The notes under the pieces were generated by a model. That model was not told the origin of the DNA. It saw only the letters and a program-made list of their open reading frames with translations, and searched no databases. Both the position numbers and the translations under genes were made by a program. A stretch of DNA of 64,000 nucleotides. Source: CAVQDV01 sp963711375. GTDB lineage: Bacteria > Pseudomonadota > Gammaproteobacteria > Coxiellales > Coxiellaceae. Where the stretch lies: the NCBI GenBank assembly GCA_963711375.1, contig CAVQDV010000005.1, forward strand, positions 992,001-1,056,000, read 5' to 3'. Of the stretch, positions 35,329 through 44,020 are shown one piece after another (within the stretch, counting starts at the first letter, position 1; every line of letters begins with the position of its first letter).

Positions 35329-38253
35329 TCACTCAAATTTGAAGTTCACATTATTATCATTGTTATTATCAATTGGAGCAATTCCTATATCTTTCTGCTC
35401 CGGAGATCTACTACCAAAAAGGCCAGCAGGATTTTCTGCGTTATGGCCCCGGGACAATAATTTCTTACTTCTATGCTCAAAATCATATAAATCATGTTGA
35501 ATAAGCAATTCTGCTGCTTTCTTTTTTTGTTCGTCATACTTCTTAATTAAGTTCAGAGCAACTTTAAGATCATCAGAAATAAGCTTATGATGATCTTTGG
35601 AGATATCAGAAAAAATTTCTGGCATAGAAGTTCGATAGTACGAATTTTTGTTGTCGATTTTTAATTTTTTGAATTCAGAAAGAATCTCAAATTTTTTAGC
35701 AATCGATAGACCAGAAAAAGTTTTCGCTTTGAAATAGGGCTGAAGGCTGGTGGGAAGTAATTTTTCAAGCCTACTCTCAAATGCATATAATCCAAACATA
35801 CTGAGCACTTCTACATTCGCATTTCGTCTATCTTTACCTGGGTAGTTTTTATTCTTTACTAATTTAAGTTTAGAAACTAAGTCATTTTTATCAACATCGG
35901 ATAAATCGAAAAACTTTTTAGTCAGAAAATAAGGATATATCTTTTCAGTTAGTAATTCTTTAAGGTCGGCAGACAAAGAGTCATATAATCCATGCACCAA
36001 AAAAAGAGCTCGAAACTTATCATTTTGTGCCTTAAGGTCTTCCCCTTGTTGCGCTTCCCCTAGAATGGCAATATATAACTGCTCAAGATCCGAAACCACC
36101 TCATTTTTTTTCGCCTGAGATAATTCAAAAAAAACGTCAGCTTTAAAATTCTCATAAAGGCTGCCAGGTATTAATAACTTAAGCTCACTTGGTATAGGCA
36201 AAACCTTTTTTACAATTAAATTAACCACATCCTTAGGCAAGAGACTTAGGGGTGTATCATTTTTTCGACTATGAATTAGTAGGGTTATTAGCCCTAAATT
36301 ATATAAATTATATTTCGAAAGAACTTCAACTATTCGCCCCCCTTTTTGTGCTTCTGCAACATCTGAAACCATAATTTTTCGAAGATCTTGAACCACTTTC
36401 TCATAAAAAGGAGATATGAAATACTTAGTACAAAAGGCCTTTATTTTTAAATAAGGAATAAATTCTTTGGGCAGCAAATGTCTCTCAAGAAAATCATCAA
36501 TCTTTCCCTCATGACTTAACATTAGACGAATAAACCGATGATCACCACCTAGAAAAGCCGCATCACAAATCGATAAAGAAATCGGTAAAAATGGGTAGTA
36601 AGCATAAACGGGGTTGCGTGCAGGTAAAAATATGACGGTATTGACAAAAACATTGGATTCTTGGATATTTTTCAAGAAATATTTAATCGCAAAATATAAA
36701 TTACCCCTCACCTTGCGCTTTGTCATCCCCAAGTCCAACAATACAGCTGTGACAACCTGAGAAATGTTTAAAAAGGGCAAAAAAACCTTGATCAACTCTT
36801 CTTTTCCATATTTAGCTTCTTTCCCAGCGAGTTCAAGCAATTGTTTAAACGAAGAAAAATTCCGATCCTCATAAAATAATCCCTGTTTGAGCACTACTGC
36901 CAAAATATGATGGCAAATGGCTTTTATTTTTTCAGAATATTTTAAATCGATCTTGGCCTTCTTTATTTCTTCCTCGGAATAAAACAGTCCAGGAAAATTC
37001 CCCATCCACTTGATAGCAGTCTTGTCCCTTCTACTATTCCATAAATGCTTATAAAGAGCAGTCAATCCGTTGAAAATTGGATCCATACCATTGAAATCAA
37101 TTCCAAGCTTCCACTTAATAAATGAACTAAATGAGGTTTCATCAGGTTTGAAAGGAGAAGGTCCTTTTAGTTCTAAATTCCTCGTTGAGTGTTGGTAATC
37201 TCTTAGTATTGCGAAAATGCCTAAAATATTGGCTTCCGTTAATTCCAAATCTTTCGTTTTCATAGCATTTGCAAGAATTTTTTCGCTTAAGCCCCAAATA
37301 CTGTCATCAGCCAAAACCTTATCCTGGATCAGGTTTACCCATTTTTGGGTCGAGGCCTCATCGATATTTTTTGCACTATCGAGCACCTTTAAAAATTGTG
37401 TTGGCAGTTCTCTAGGAGGGGCATTTAACATAGCACTTAGCAAATATTGGCGTTGGTGGGGGAGTAGGATTTCGGTAAAACTGCTTAAGTCTAAATTGTA
37501 CTCATTCTTTAATATTTCAATTGCAGCTAAACAATTAAACGCGTCAAAACCAAATGAAGTTTTTCGATATAAATGAACTAAGTTCTTAAAAATTTTAACT
37601 GGAGAAATCCCCTGTTTTATTTTACAAGCAAGGACAAACTTAAAAGACTCTGAATAGTAGATAGCGTTATGTTCCCCAGAATTTAGCCGAAATATTGCCA
37701 TTCGGAAAAGTCTGTCTAAATTTAATTGGAGGCCAAAATTATCAAAAATCCACGTTGAATTAACATCATTGCTTTTGAATTCATGCAGAAGAATCATCTG
37801 CATTAACATCACTTCTGCGCCTACTTTTTCAGCAATTCTCCTCAACTCATCTATAGTAAGCTCACCATAATTATGCGGATTATCTTTATCAAGCTTTCTT
37901 GTTAATCCCAAGTTGTATTCATCAAAATCTACAATTTGACGTCTAAAATAGCTATTTAGGGTATGCCCAGCTTGATCCTGATTATTCAAAATTTTGACTT
38001 TATTATCATCGAAGAAATACCGGCTAATAATAAGTAAACACTTCTTTTGGACCTCTATTTCTAAATCCAAGCCTTTCGTAAAATCAGACAACTTCATGAG
38101 TTCTATAAGACAGCCTTCCAGCTCTTCTTCTTTTTTGCCTTGAAATTTTGGAAATGTGGCTTGCAAGATCTCATTGGCAAGCAAAGCAATTTTCAGCTGT
38201 AATTCCTTTACCGATCGACTTTCCCGCACGTTGACACCCCGTTTCATTATCAT
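35329..38253 (-). CDS. 974-aa helical protein with C-terminal internal repeats, unknown function
   Basis: No signal peptide, membrane helix or known domain was recognised. The C-terminal 330 residues contain four imperfect repeats of 65-90 aa starting near residues 593, 692, 766 and 832; each has LLPxxLxPYFKAKxF, then xLSxAxK, and closes with an LY-containing helix (YNLYN, HGLYDS, FGLYAF, HDLYDF). The end is Asn/Asp-rich. A candidate promoter is TTGCTT (38292-38297), 17 bp, TATTGT (38269-38274); it leaves a very short leader, and the second ATG at 38247 may be used. Context suggests an effector-like protein, but this is not shown. Confidence 0.72.
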   Translation of the reverse strand: MIMKRGVNVRESRSVKELQLKIALLANEILQATFPKFQGKKEEELEGCLIELMKLSDFTKGLDLEIEVQKKCLLIISRYFFDDNKVKILNNQDQAGHTLNSYFRRQIVDFDEYNLGLTRKLDKDNPHNYGELTIDELRRIAEKVGAEVMLMQMILLHEFKSNDVNSTWIFDNFGLQLNLDRLFRMAIFRLNSGEHNAIYYSESFKFVLACKIKQGISPVKIFKNLVHLYRKTSFGFDAFNCLAAIEILKNEYNLDLSSFTEILLPHQRQYLLSAMLNAPPRELPTQFLKVLDSAKNIDEASTQKWVNLIQDKVLADDSIWGLSEKILANAMKTKDLELTEANILGIFAILRDYQHSTRNLELKGPSPFKPDETSFSSFIKWKLGIDFNGMDPIFNGLTALYKHLWNSRRDKTAIKWMGNFPGLFYSEEEIKKAKIDLKYSEKIKAICHHILAVVLKQGLFYEDRNFSSFKQLLELAGKEAKYGKEELIKVFLPFLNISQVVTAVLLDLGMTKRKVRGNLYFAIKYFLKNIQESNVFVNTVIFLPARNPVYAYYPFLPISLSICDAAFLGGDHRFIRLMLSHEGKIDDFLERHLLPKEFIPYLKIKAFCTKYFISPFYEKVVQDLRKIMVSDVAEAQKGGRIVEVLSKYNLYNLGLITLLIHSRKNDTPLSLLPKDVVNLIVKKVLPIPSELKLLIPGSLYENFKADVFFELSQAKKNEVVSDLEQLYIAILGEAQQGEDLKAQNDKFRALFLVHGLYDSLSADLKELLTEKIYPYFLTKKFFDLSDVDKNDLVSKLKLVKNKNYPGKDRRNANVEVLSMFGLYAFESRLEKLLPTSLQPYFKAKTFSGLSIAKKFEILSEFKKLKIDNKNSYYRTSMPEIFSDISKDHHKLISDDLKVALNLIKKYDEQKKKAAELLIQHDLYDFEHRSKKLLSRGHNAENPAGLFGSRSPEQKDIGIAPIDNNNDNNVNFKFE

Positions 38254-38339
38254 TTTTTATCTGAGCGGACAATATCAAAGCTTAGACCTCAAAGCAACCA
38301 TTAAAAAGGTGCATTTGTCTCTGCAGAGAGCGTTTAGCG

Positions 38340-38348
38340 TGCTATAAT
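38340..38348 (+). promoter_or_regulatory. Extended -10 box of gloB, predicting a leaderless mRNA
   Basis: TGC-TATAAT ends 6 nt before ATG 38355. A start site 6-8 nt after the -10 box falls on or beside the A of the start codon. No good -35 is visible, which fits extended -10 promoters. Confidence 0.5.
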
Positions 38349-38354
38349 TTGGGT

Positions 38355-39125
38355 ATGTTTAAGATAGAGCCAATTTCTGCCCTCAAGGATAATTACATCT
38401 GGATGATAACGCGTGCGTCTAGTGATGAAGCCATTGTGGTCGACCCCGGTGACGCAAAGCCAGTGCTAAGAGAGTTGCGTGAAAAAGGGCTTAAGTTGTC
38501 GGCCATTTTAATTACTCATCATCATTGGGATCACACAGATGGCATTGCAGAGCTCCTCTTAAATTATGATGTGCCAGTCTATGCTTCCGCTAATGATTCG
38601 GTTCCCGCTTGCACTCATCCGCTTACTCAAGATGATCGCATTCATTTTCCCGAGCTCGATTGCGAATTTAAAGTTCTAGAAATTCCCGCCCACACAAAAG
38701 GGCATATTGCCTTTCTAGGATTAGATGGCGTATTTACCGGAGACACCTTATTTTCCGTAGGTTGTGGCCGAATATTTGAGGGAACACCAGAACAAATGCT
38801 ACATTCCTTAAATAAGTTGCGCCAATTACCGGATGAAACTTTTGTCTATTGTGGACATGAATATACGCAAAATAATTTACGATTTGCAAAATTAATTGAG
38901 CCAAACAATCCAAAATTGATAGCATACATTCAAGCTACCGATTTATTGAGGGCTAAAAATAAACCGACTCTGCCTTCCACTATCAAGCTAGAAAAAGAAA
39001 TAAATCCATTTTTCCGTTGCGATCAAGACTCTGTGCGAATGGCTGTCGAAAAACATGTCGGAAAATCGCTTAACACTCCACTGGAAGTTTTCACTGAACT
39101 CCGAAAGTGGAAGGATGCCTTTTAA
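38355..39125 (+). CDS. gloB: Hydroxyacylglutathione hydrolase (glyoxalase II)
   Basis: A 256-aa metallo-beta-lactamase-fold enzyme. The metal site is THHHWDHTDG, with further ligands in HTKGHIAF, FTGDTLF and YCGHEYT, and the C-terminal glutathione-binding helical part is present. It hydrolyses S-lactoylglutathione to lactate and glutathione. ATG 38355 (MFKIEPISALKDNYIWMI) aligns with the family start. The frame also has a TTG six bases earlier that overlaps the -10 box. The stop overlaps the amidase ATG (TAATG). Confidence 0.95.
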   Translation: MFKIEPISALKDNYIWMITRASSDEAIVVDPGDAKPVLRELREKGLKLSAILITHHHWDHTDGIAELLLNYDVPVYASANDSVPACTHPLTQDDRIHFPELDCEFKVLEIPAHTKGHIAFLGLDGVFTGDTLFSVGCGRIFEGTPEQMLHSLNKLRQLPDETFVYCGHEYTQNNLRFAKLIEPNNPKLIAYIQATDLLRAKNKPTLPSTIKLEKEINPFFRCDQDSVRMAVEKHVGKSLNTPLEVFTELRKWKDAF

Positions 39126-40630
39126 TGAAAATCTCAGAATACATTCAATTTGATGGTCTCGGACTGGCTGAGCTCATTCAAAAAGGCGACGTGAGCGCCT
39201 CTGAATTAGTAGAGATCGCCATCCAGTTGATTGAAGAAAAAAATCCGGCCTTGAACGCCGTCATTTGTAAAATGTATGATGAGGCTAGAAAGCGCGCCTC
39301 TGAAACATTAATTCAGGTCCCATTTTCGGGTGTTCCTTTTTTGCTGAAAGATATTTGGGGCGATTATCCAGGGTATCCTGCAACAATGGGTTCCCGATTT
39401 TTAAAAGATTATTATCCAATAAAAATGGCCCCCATTGTTGAACGATTTATGAATTCAGGCCTTATTTTTCTGGGAAAAACCAATTGTCCTGAATTTGGAA
39501 CCATTGCTTCTACTGAATCCATTTTATTCGGCGCGGCCCATAATCCATGGGATTTAAGTCGAACTCCAGGAGGGTCAAGTGGCGGTGCCGCCGCAGCTGT
39601 GGCCGCCAGAATGGTTCCTATCGCCCATGGAAATGATGCAGGAGGTTCGCTGCGAATCCCAGCGGCCTGTTGCGGGGTATTTTCGCTTAAAACCTCTCGG
39701 GGAAGAACACCCAATTATATTCCCGGAAAAATGGTGCTCGGAATGGTCTCTGAAAATGTCATTTCAAAATCCGTGAGAGATAGCGCGGCGATGCTCGACG
39801 CCACCTGCGCGCCGCAGTTAGGTGCGGCATTTACATTGCCCATCCCTAATGAAACCTTTTTACAGCAAATTCAAAAAGCACCCAAGCCTTTAAAAATTGC
39901 CTTTAGTGCTACTCCCTTTTTTGAACATATCACTATAGATCCAGAAATAAAAATAGCTTTGGAAAACGCGGCTAAATTGTGTGAATCCTTGGGTCATCAT
40001 GTGACAGAAGCAAGCCCAACCTTGAATCAAGCCGAATTGCTAATGGCTAACATTATTGTGTTTACTAATGAATCCGCAGCTTACTCTCAGCTCTATCAGA
40101 AAATATTTCCGAATCGAAAATTAGAAAATTATGTCGAGCGACACAATATTGGAGTTGGGAAAGCCGCTAAATTATTTACCGCAGAAGAATTCGCTTGGGC
40201 AGATATGATTTTTGATAAAGTCCATTTTCAAATGGAGCAATTTTTCCAAAATTACGATGTTCTTTTAACACCGACTCAACCACATCTCCCCTTAAAATTG
40301 GGGCATAGCATCCCCTCCGCTACAGAATCCATTATCGGCAATTTTCTAGCTGACATATTACCAAAGAAATGGGTGATAGCACTTCTTAAAAAAAATGCCT
40401 CCAAATCGCTACGAGCGGTTGCTTATACCATGTTTTTTAATATAACGGGTCAACCGGCCATGAGCGTTCCACTTTTTTGGAATGAAAATCGATTACCAAT
40501 CGGAATGCAATTTGCTGCCAAGTATGGCGATGACGGCCTTCTTTTACAGCTCGCTCATCAACTAGAAATAGCCAGTCCCTGGGCCGATAAAATCCCCACC
40601 AATACACATAAGTCACCACAATCGTTTTAA
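39125..40630 (+). CDS. Amidase-signature family amidohydrolase
   Basis: A 501-aa protein with the Ser-cisSer-Lys triad: Lys75 in PFLLKDIWG, Ser151 in TPGGSSGGAAAA and Ser175 in NDAGGSLRIPAACCG. This is the amidase-signature family (AS), with members acting on fatty amides, cyclic dimers or aryl amides; the substrate is not evident. It is not GatA: there is no gatB/gatC partner, and the C-terminal region differs. ATG 39125 overlaps the gloB stop by one base, implying co-translation. Confidence 0.87.
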   Translation: MKISEYIQFDGLGLAELIQKGDVSASELVEIAIQLIEEKNPALNAVICKMYDEARKRASETLIQVPFSGVPFLLKDIWGDYPGYPATMGSRFLKDYYPIKMAPIVERFMNSGLIFLGKTNCPEFGTIASTESILFGAAHNPWDLSRTPGGSSGGAAAAVAARMVPIAHGNDAGGSLRIPAACCGVFSLKTSRGRTPNYIPGKMVLGMVSENVISKSVRDSAAMLDATCAPQLGAAFTLPIPNETFLQQIQKAPKPLKIAFSATPFFEHITIDPEIKIALENAAKLCESLGHHVTEASPTLNQAELLMANIIVFTNESAAYSQLYQKIFPNRKLENYVERHNIGVGKAAKLFTAEEFAWADMIFDKVHFQMEQFFQNYDVLLTPTQPHLPLKLGHSIPSATESIIGNFLADILPKKWVIALLKKNASKSLRAVAYTMFFNITGQPAMSVPLFWNENRLPIGMQFAAKYGDDGLLLQLAHQLEIASPWADKIPTNTHKSPQSF

Positions 40631-40661
40631 ATCTTTACTATTCTGTGCTTCTCTAGCGCGC

Positions 40662-40667
40662 TATAAT
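40662..40667 (+). promoter_or_regulatory. -10 box upstream of the cyclase-like gene
   Basis: A perfect TATAAT, 26 nt before ATG 40694, with only a weak -35. The predicted start near 40674 leaves a 20-nt leader containing the AAGGAGA ribosome site. Confidence 0.45.
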
Positions 40668-40693
40668 TGAAAGATAAGATAAGGAGATCGAAT

Positions 40694-43600
40694 ATGAAGT
40701 GTGCACATTGCCCTTCGGAAATTCAACCGGGAAACAAATTCTGCGGTAACTGCGGTAATCCGGCCCTTTTTTTATGTCCAAAATGCAAGGCTGAAAATCC
40801 CCCAAGCAGTAAATTTTGTGGAATGTGTGGCACTGGTCTGAATCAAGCTAATTCAGTTGTGCCAAATCCTGCAGCCGAATCAGAGCAAAATGTCATCTCC
40901 AAACCTGAAGAAATCGATTTTAAAAACTATCCCGGCGAACGTAAATATGTCACCGTTTTATTTGCGGATGTAAAGGGCTCTACTGCCTTGGTCGCCGATC
41001 GAGACCCCGAAGAAACACGTGCGCTTTTAGAACCTGCCTTAAAAATCATGATGGACTCCGTCCACGAATTTGGCGGCACGGTCATTAAATCTGCCGGTGA
41101 TGGAATCATGGCACTCTTTGGCGCTCCCATTGCATTGGAACATCACACACTCAGAGCCTGTTATGCCGCATTGTCTATGCAAAAAAGAACTCAAGAAGCC
41201 AGTGATTCTCTCGGGATTCGTGTGGGATTGAATGCTGGGGAAGTGATTGTTGATATCATAGGCTCAGACACCCACAAAGAATACGATGCCCTGGGTCCTG
41301 CCGTGAATTTGGCCTCACGGATGGAACAATTGGCCGAGCCTGGCACTATTCAATTGACACGAGGAACACTCGATTTAGTTGAGGATAAAGTCCAAGCTCA
41401 ATCCAAAGGAAAACAAACGGTAAAAGGTTTCAATGAACCAATCGAAGTTTTCATATTAAAAAAAGTCATTTATGAATATTCGGATTTACAAAAAAAGAAG
41501 GGTTCAAAACTTTCTCCTTTTGTCAGCAGAGAGACAGAGCTTTTTTTGCTAAATCATAAAATTGCTTTAGTAAAGGCAGGTCATGGCCATATCATTGCCT
41601 TGCACGGGGACCCTGGCGAAGGAAAATCTCGATTGCTTTACGAATTTATGAATTCAAACGATGCCAAAGATTTTTTAAAATATGAAGGTCATGGTTACCT
41701 TATCCAAAAACATGTCCCTTTTTATTCTTTAAAGCGATTCATGCAAAATATATTTTCTAGTCAGGGAGATGGCCCGGAAGACATCCAAAAAAAAATCGAT
41801 TTGGAATTGGAAAAAGATCTCAAAAGTCTCAAGGGCGAAAAAAATGTTTTGTATTCTTTACTCGATATTCAAATCGCTGACGAAGAATGGAGCAAACAAT
41901 CCCCGCAATTTAAGCGTATTCAAACCATGAATGTCATGATAAATTTTTTAATAGCAAAAAGTGCCAAAAAGGGCTTGATTATTTCATTTGACGACGTTCA
42001 ATGGCTAGACAATGAAACACTTGTTTTTCTCGATCGATTTGCTTCTCAACTTAAAAAGGAAAAAATTCTCTTACTGCTTGCCTATCGAAGTGAATTCAAA
42101 CATTCCTGGAACGTTGATCATTATCTAACCGAGATTCATATTGATTCCTTGGGTAGCGAGGCTATTCTAGAATTATCCAATCATATTCTGGGCAATGATC
42201 CTGAGCTCGGAAATTTGAAAGAAAAATTAGCCGAGACCTGCGAGGGTAATCCATTTTTCCTAGAGGAAATGATTCTATCACTTTATCACCATAATGTTTT
42301 ATCTGGCGAACCGGGTCACTATAGGCTTGAAAAACTCGATGGAAATATTGTTTTACCGAATTCAATACAAGCCGTTATGGCCTCTCGAGTGGATACGTTA
42401 AGTATGGAAGAGAAAAAAGTACTCTTGTATTCTTCCGTTTTAGGCAAAAATGTCATTGTGAGCTTACTCAATTCCATTATCGATGTTCACGGCGAAAATT
42501 TAGAACAAATTCTCGCTATATTAACCGAAAAAGATTTCTTAGAAGAAAAACAAAAACACCCTGAGCATGAATTCTCTTTTGTAAATAATATTACCCTTGA
42601 AGTGGTCTATAACAGTTTATTAAAGCAAACCAAAAAACAAATTCACGTCCGTGTGCTTGAACAACTGGAGGAGATGTATCCAGAAACTTATCTTCAGACC
42701 AACCTTAAAGCAATACACGCTTTTAGGGGAGATTTATGGGAAAAAGCTTTCAAATACTACGCTTTTCTAGGTAGTGAAGGCTACGATGTTTCCGCTATTA
42801 TCGACGCCCTTGCCAACTTCAATAAGGCTTTCGAGTGTTATGAGCATCTGACACCGACAAAAGATATTGATGCTACCTTTATCAGTTTGAGATTTAAAAA
42901 ATTTCATATTTGTGTATGGCTAGGCCGCTTTGATGAACTCGAATCAATAATGCGCACACCGATAGAAATTGCAACAAAAACGAACAACATAAAATTAAAA
43001 ACCTCCCTTAGCTTAGCGAGTGTAACCGTTTCTTCTATTACTCATGGGGATTATGAAAATGCAGAGAAAATCTATCGTGAATCATTAAACACTTGCAAGG
43101 AATTAAATGACAATGAACTACTCGTTCAAACTTCTTTTTACGGCATACATGCCTTAACCTACTTAGGTAATTACAAACAAAGCCTGGAATGCTATCGTGT
43201 TATCTCTCGTTTTTCAGGTGAAAGTATGGAAAGAGATGCACGCAGCGGGGACCCCTTTTCTCCCGCCACTGTTTTTTATGCCAGTATTGCGGCGGGTGAG
43301 CTAGGAGACTTTGAAACGCTTGCCTCTATTGAATCTTTGGCATCGAAAGTGGCCTCAATTATTAGACCGTCCTTGGAAACAATACTTATTCATGGAGCCC
43401 TCGGAATGGTGTATTTTTTCCGAGGTAATTTTAATAGAGCCATTGAGCATTTTAATATCGTTTTTGATAACACTGAGAAGACGGGTATTAATGTCTTAGT
43501 AGCCCCCATCTCCTCGGTGCTTGGCAATACATTAGCGCTCAAAGGAGAGTTAGAACTTGCCAAAAAATATCTCGATCAATGTTATGAGGTTTCTAAAAAA

Positions 43601-44020
43601 ATGAATTTTGCTTTTAAGTCTGCTTTACTGCCAAGTTATATGGCAGAGGGTTACCTCCAGTGCAAGGCCATTGGAAATGTACGAGCTTGTCTGGAAAAAT
43701 TGTCTTTTCTGGTTGACACCCGAAAACAAAAAACTATCTTAGCAAAAAGTTTGTGTTTGAAAGGTGAACTAGCGCTCGTTGAGGATAATGTTCCACCCGA
43801 AGACATTGAGTCCTTTTTCAATAAAGCGATTCAAGTTAATGAAGACTTAGAATTAAAACCTCACATCGCTCATTGTCAAAAAGGCCTGTATAAGCTCTAT
43901 CAAAAATTAGGAAACACTGAAAAGGCGGAAAAAGCCTATGTTGCAGCCTACGATTACTATCAACAAAATGATATAAAATATTGGCTAGACTATATGAACG
44001 ATTTGAAGAAATCTAACTAA
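40694..44020 (+). CDS. Zinc-ribbon / class III nucleotidyl cyclase / AAA ATPase / TPR signalling protein
   Basis: A 1108-aa multidomain protein. Two zinc ribbons occupy residues 1-45 (Cys3/6/17/20 and Cys28/31/42/45). The class III cyclase domain (about 82-265) keeps both metal Asp residues (Asp92 in LFADVKGST, Asp136 in SAGDGIMA), Lys132, and the transition-state Asn/Arg pair in AVNLASRM, so it should be active. An AAA module follows, with Walker A GDPGEGKS at 305-312 and Walker B LIISFDDVQWLDNE. The last 450 residues are TPR-like. ATG 40694 has a strong AAGGAGA site. It probably makes cAMP in response to an unknown signal. Confidence 0.9.
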   Translation: MKCAHCPSEIQPGNKFCGNCGNPALFLCPKCKAENPPSSKFCGMCGTGLNQANSVVPNPAAESEQNVISKPEEIDFKNYPGERKYVTVLFADVKGSTALVADRDPEETRALLEPALKIMMDSVHEFGGTVIKSAGDGIMALFGAPIALEHHTLRACYAALSMQKRTQEASDSLGIRVGLNAGEVIVDIIGSDTHKEYDALGPAVNLASRMEQLAEPGTIQLTRGTLDLVEDKVQAQSKGKQTVKGFNEPIEVFILKKVIYEYSDLQKKKGSKLSPFVSRETELFLLNHKIALVKAGHGHIIALHGDPGEGKSRLLYEFMNSNDAKDFLKYEGHGYLIQKHVPFYSLKRFMQNIFSSQGDGPEDIQKKIDLELEKDLKSLKGEKNVLYSLLDIQIADEEWSKQSPQFKRIQTMNVMINFLIAKSAKKGLIISFDDVQWLDNETLVFLDRFASQLKKEKILLLLAYRSEFKHSWNVDHYLTEIHIDSLGSEAILELSNHILGNDPELGNLKEKLAETCEGNPFFLEEMILSLYHHNVLSGEPGHYRLEKLDGNIVLPNSIQAVMASRVDTLSMEEKKVLLYSSVLGKNVIVSLLNSIIDVHGENLEQILAILTEKDFLEEKQKHPEHEFSFVNNITLEVVYNSLLKQTKKQIHVRVLEQLEEMYPETYLQTNLKAIHAFRGDLWEKAFKYYAFLGSEGYDVSAIIDALANFNKAFECYEHLTPTKDIDATFISLRFKKFHICVWLGRFDELESIMRTPIEIATKTNNIKLKTSLSLASVTVSSITHGDYENAEKIYRESLNTCKELNDNELLVQTSFYGIHALTYLGNYKQSLECYRVISRFSGESMERDARSGDPFSPATVFYASIAAGELGDFETLASIESLASKVASIIRPSLETILIHGALGMVYFFRGNFNRAIEHFNIVFDNTEKTGINVLVAPISSVLGNTLALKGELELAKKYLDQCYEVSKKMNFAFKSALLPSYMAEGYLQCKAIGNVRACLEKLSFLVDTRKQKTILAKSLCLKGELALVEDNVPPEDIESFFNKAIQVNEDLELKPHIAHCQKGLYKLYQKLGNTEKAEKAYVAAYDYYQQNDIKYWLDYMNDLKKSN

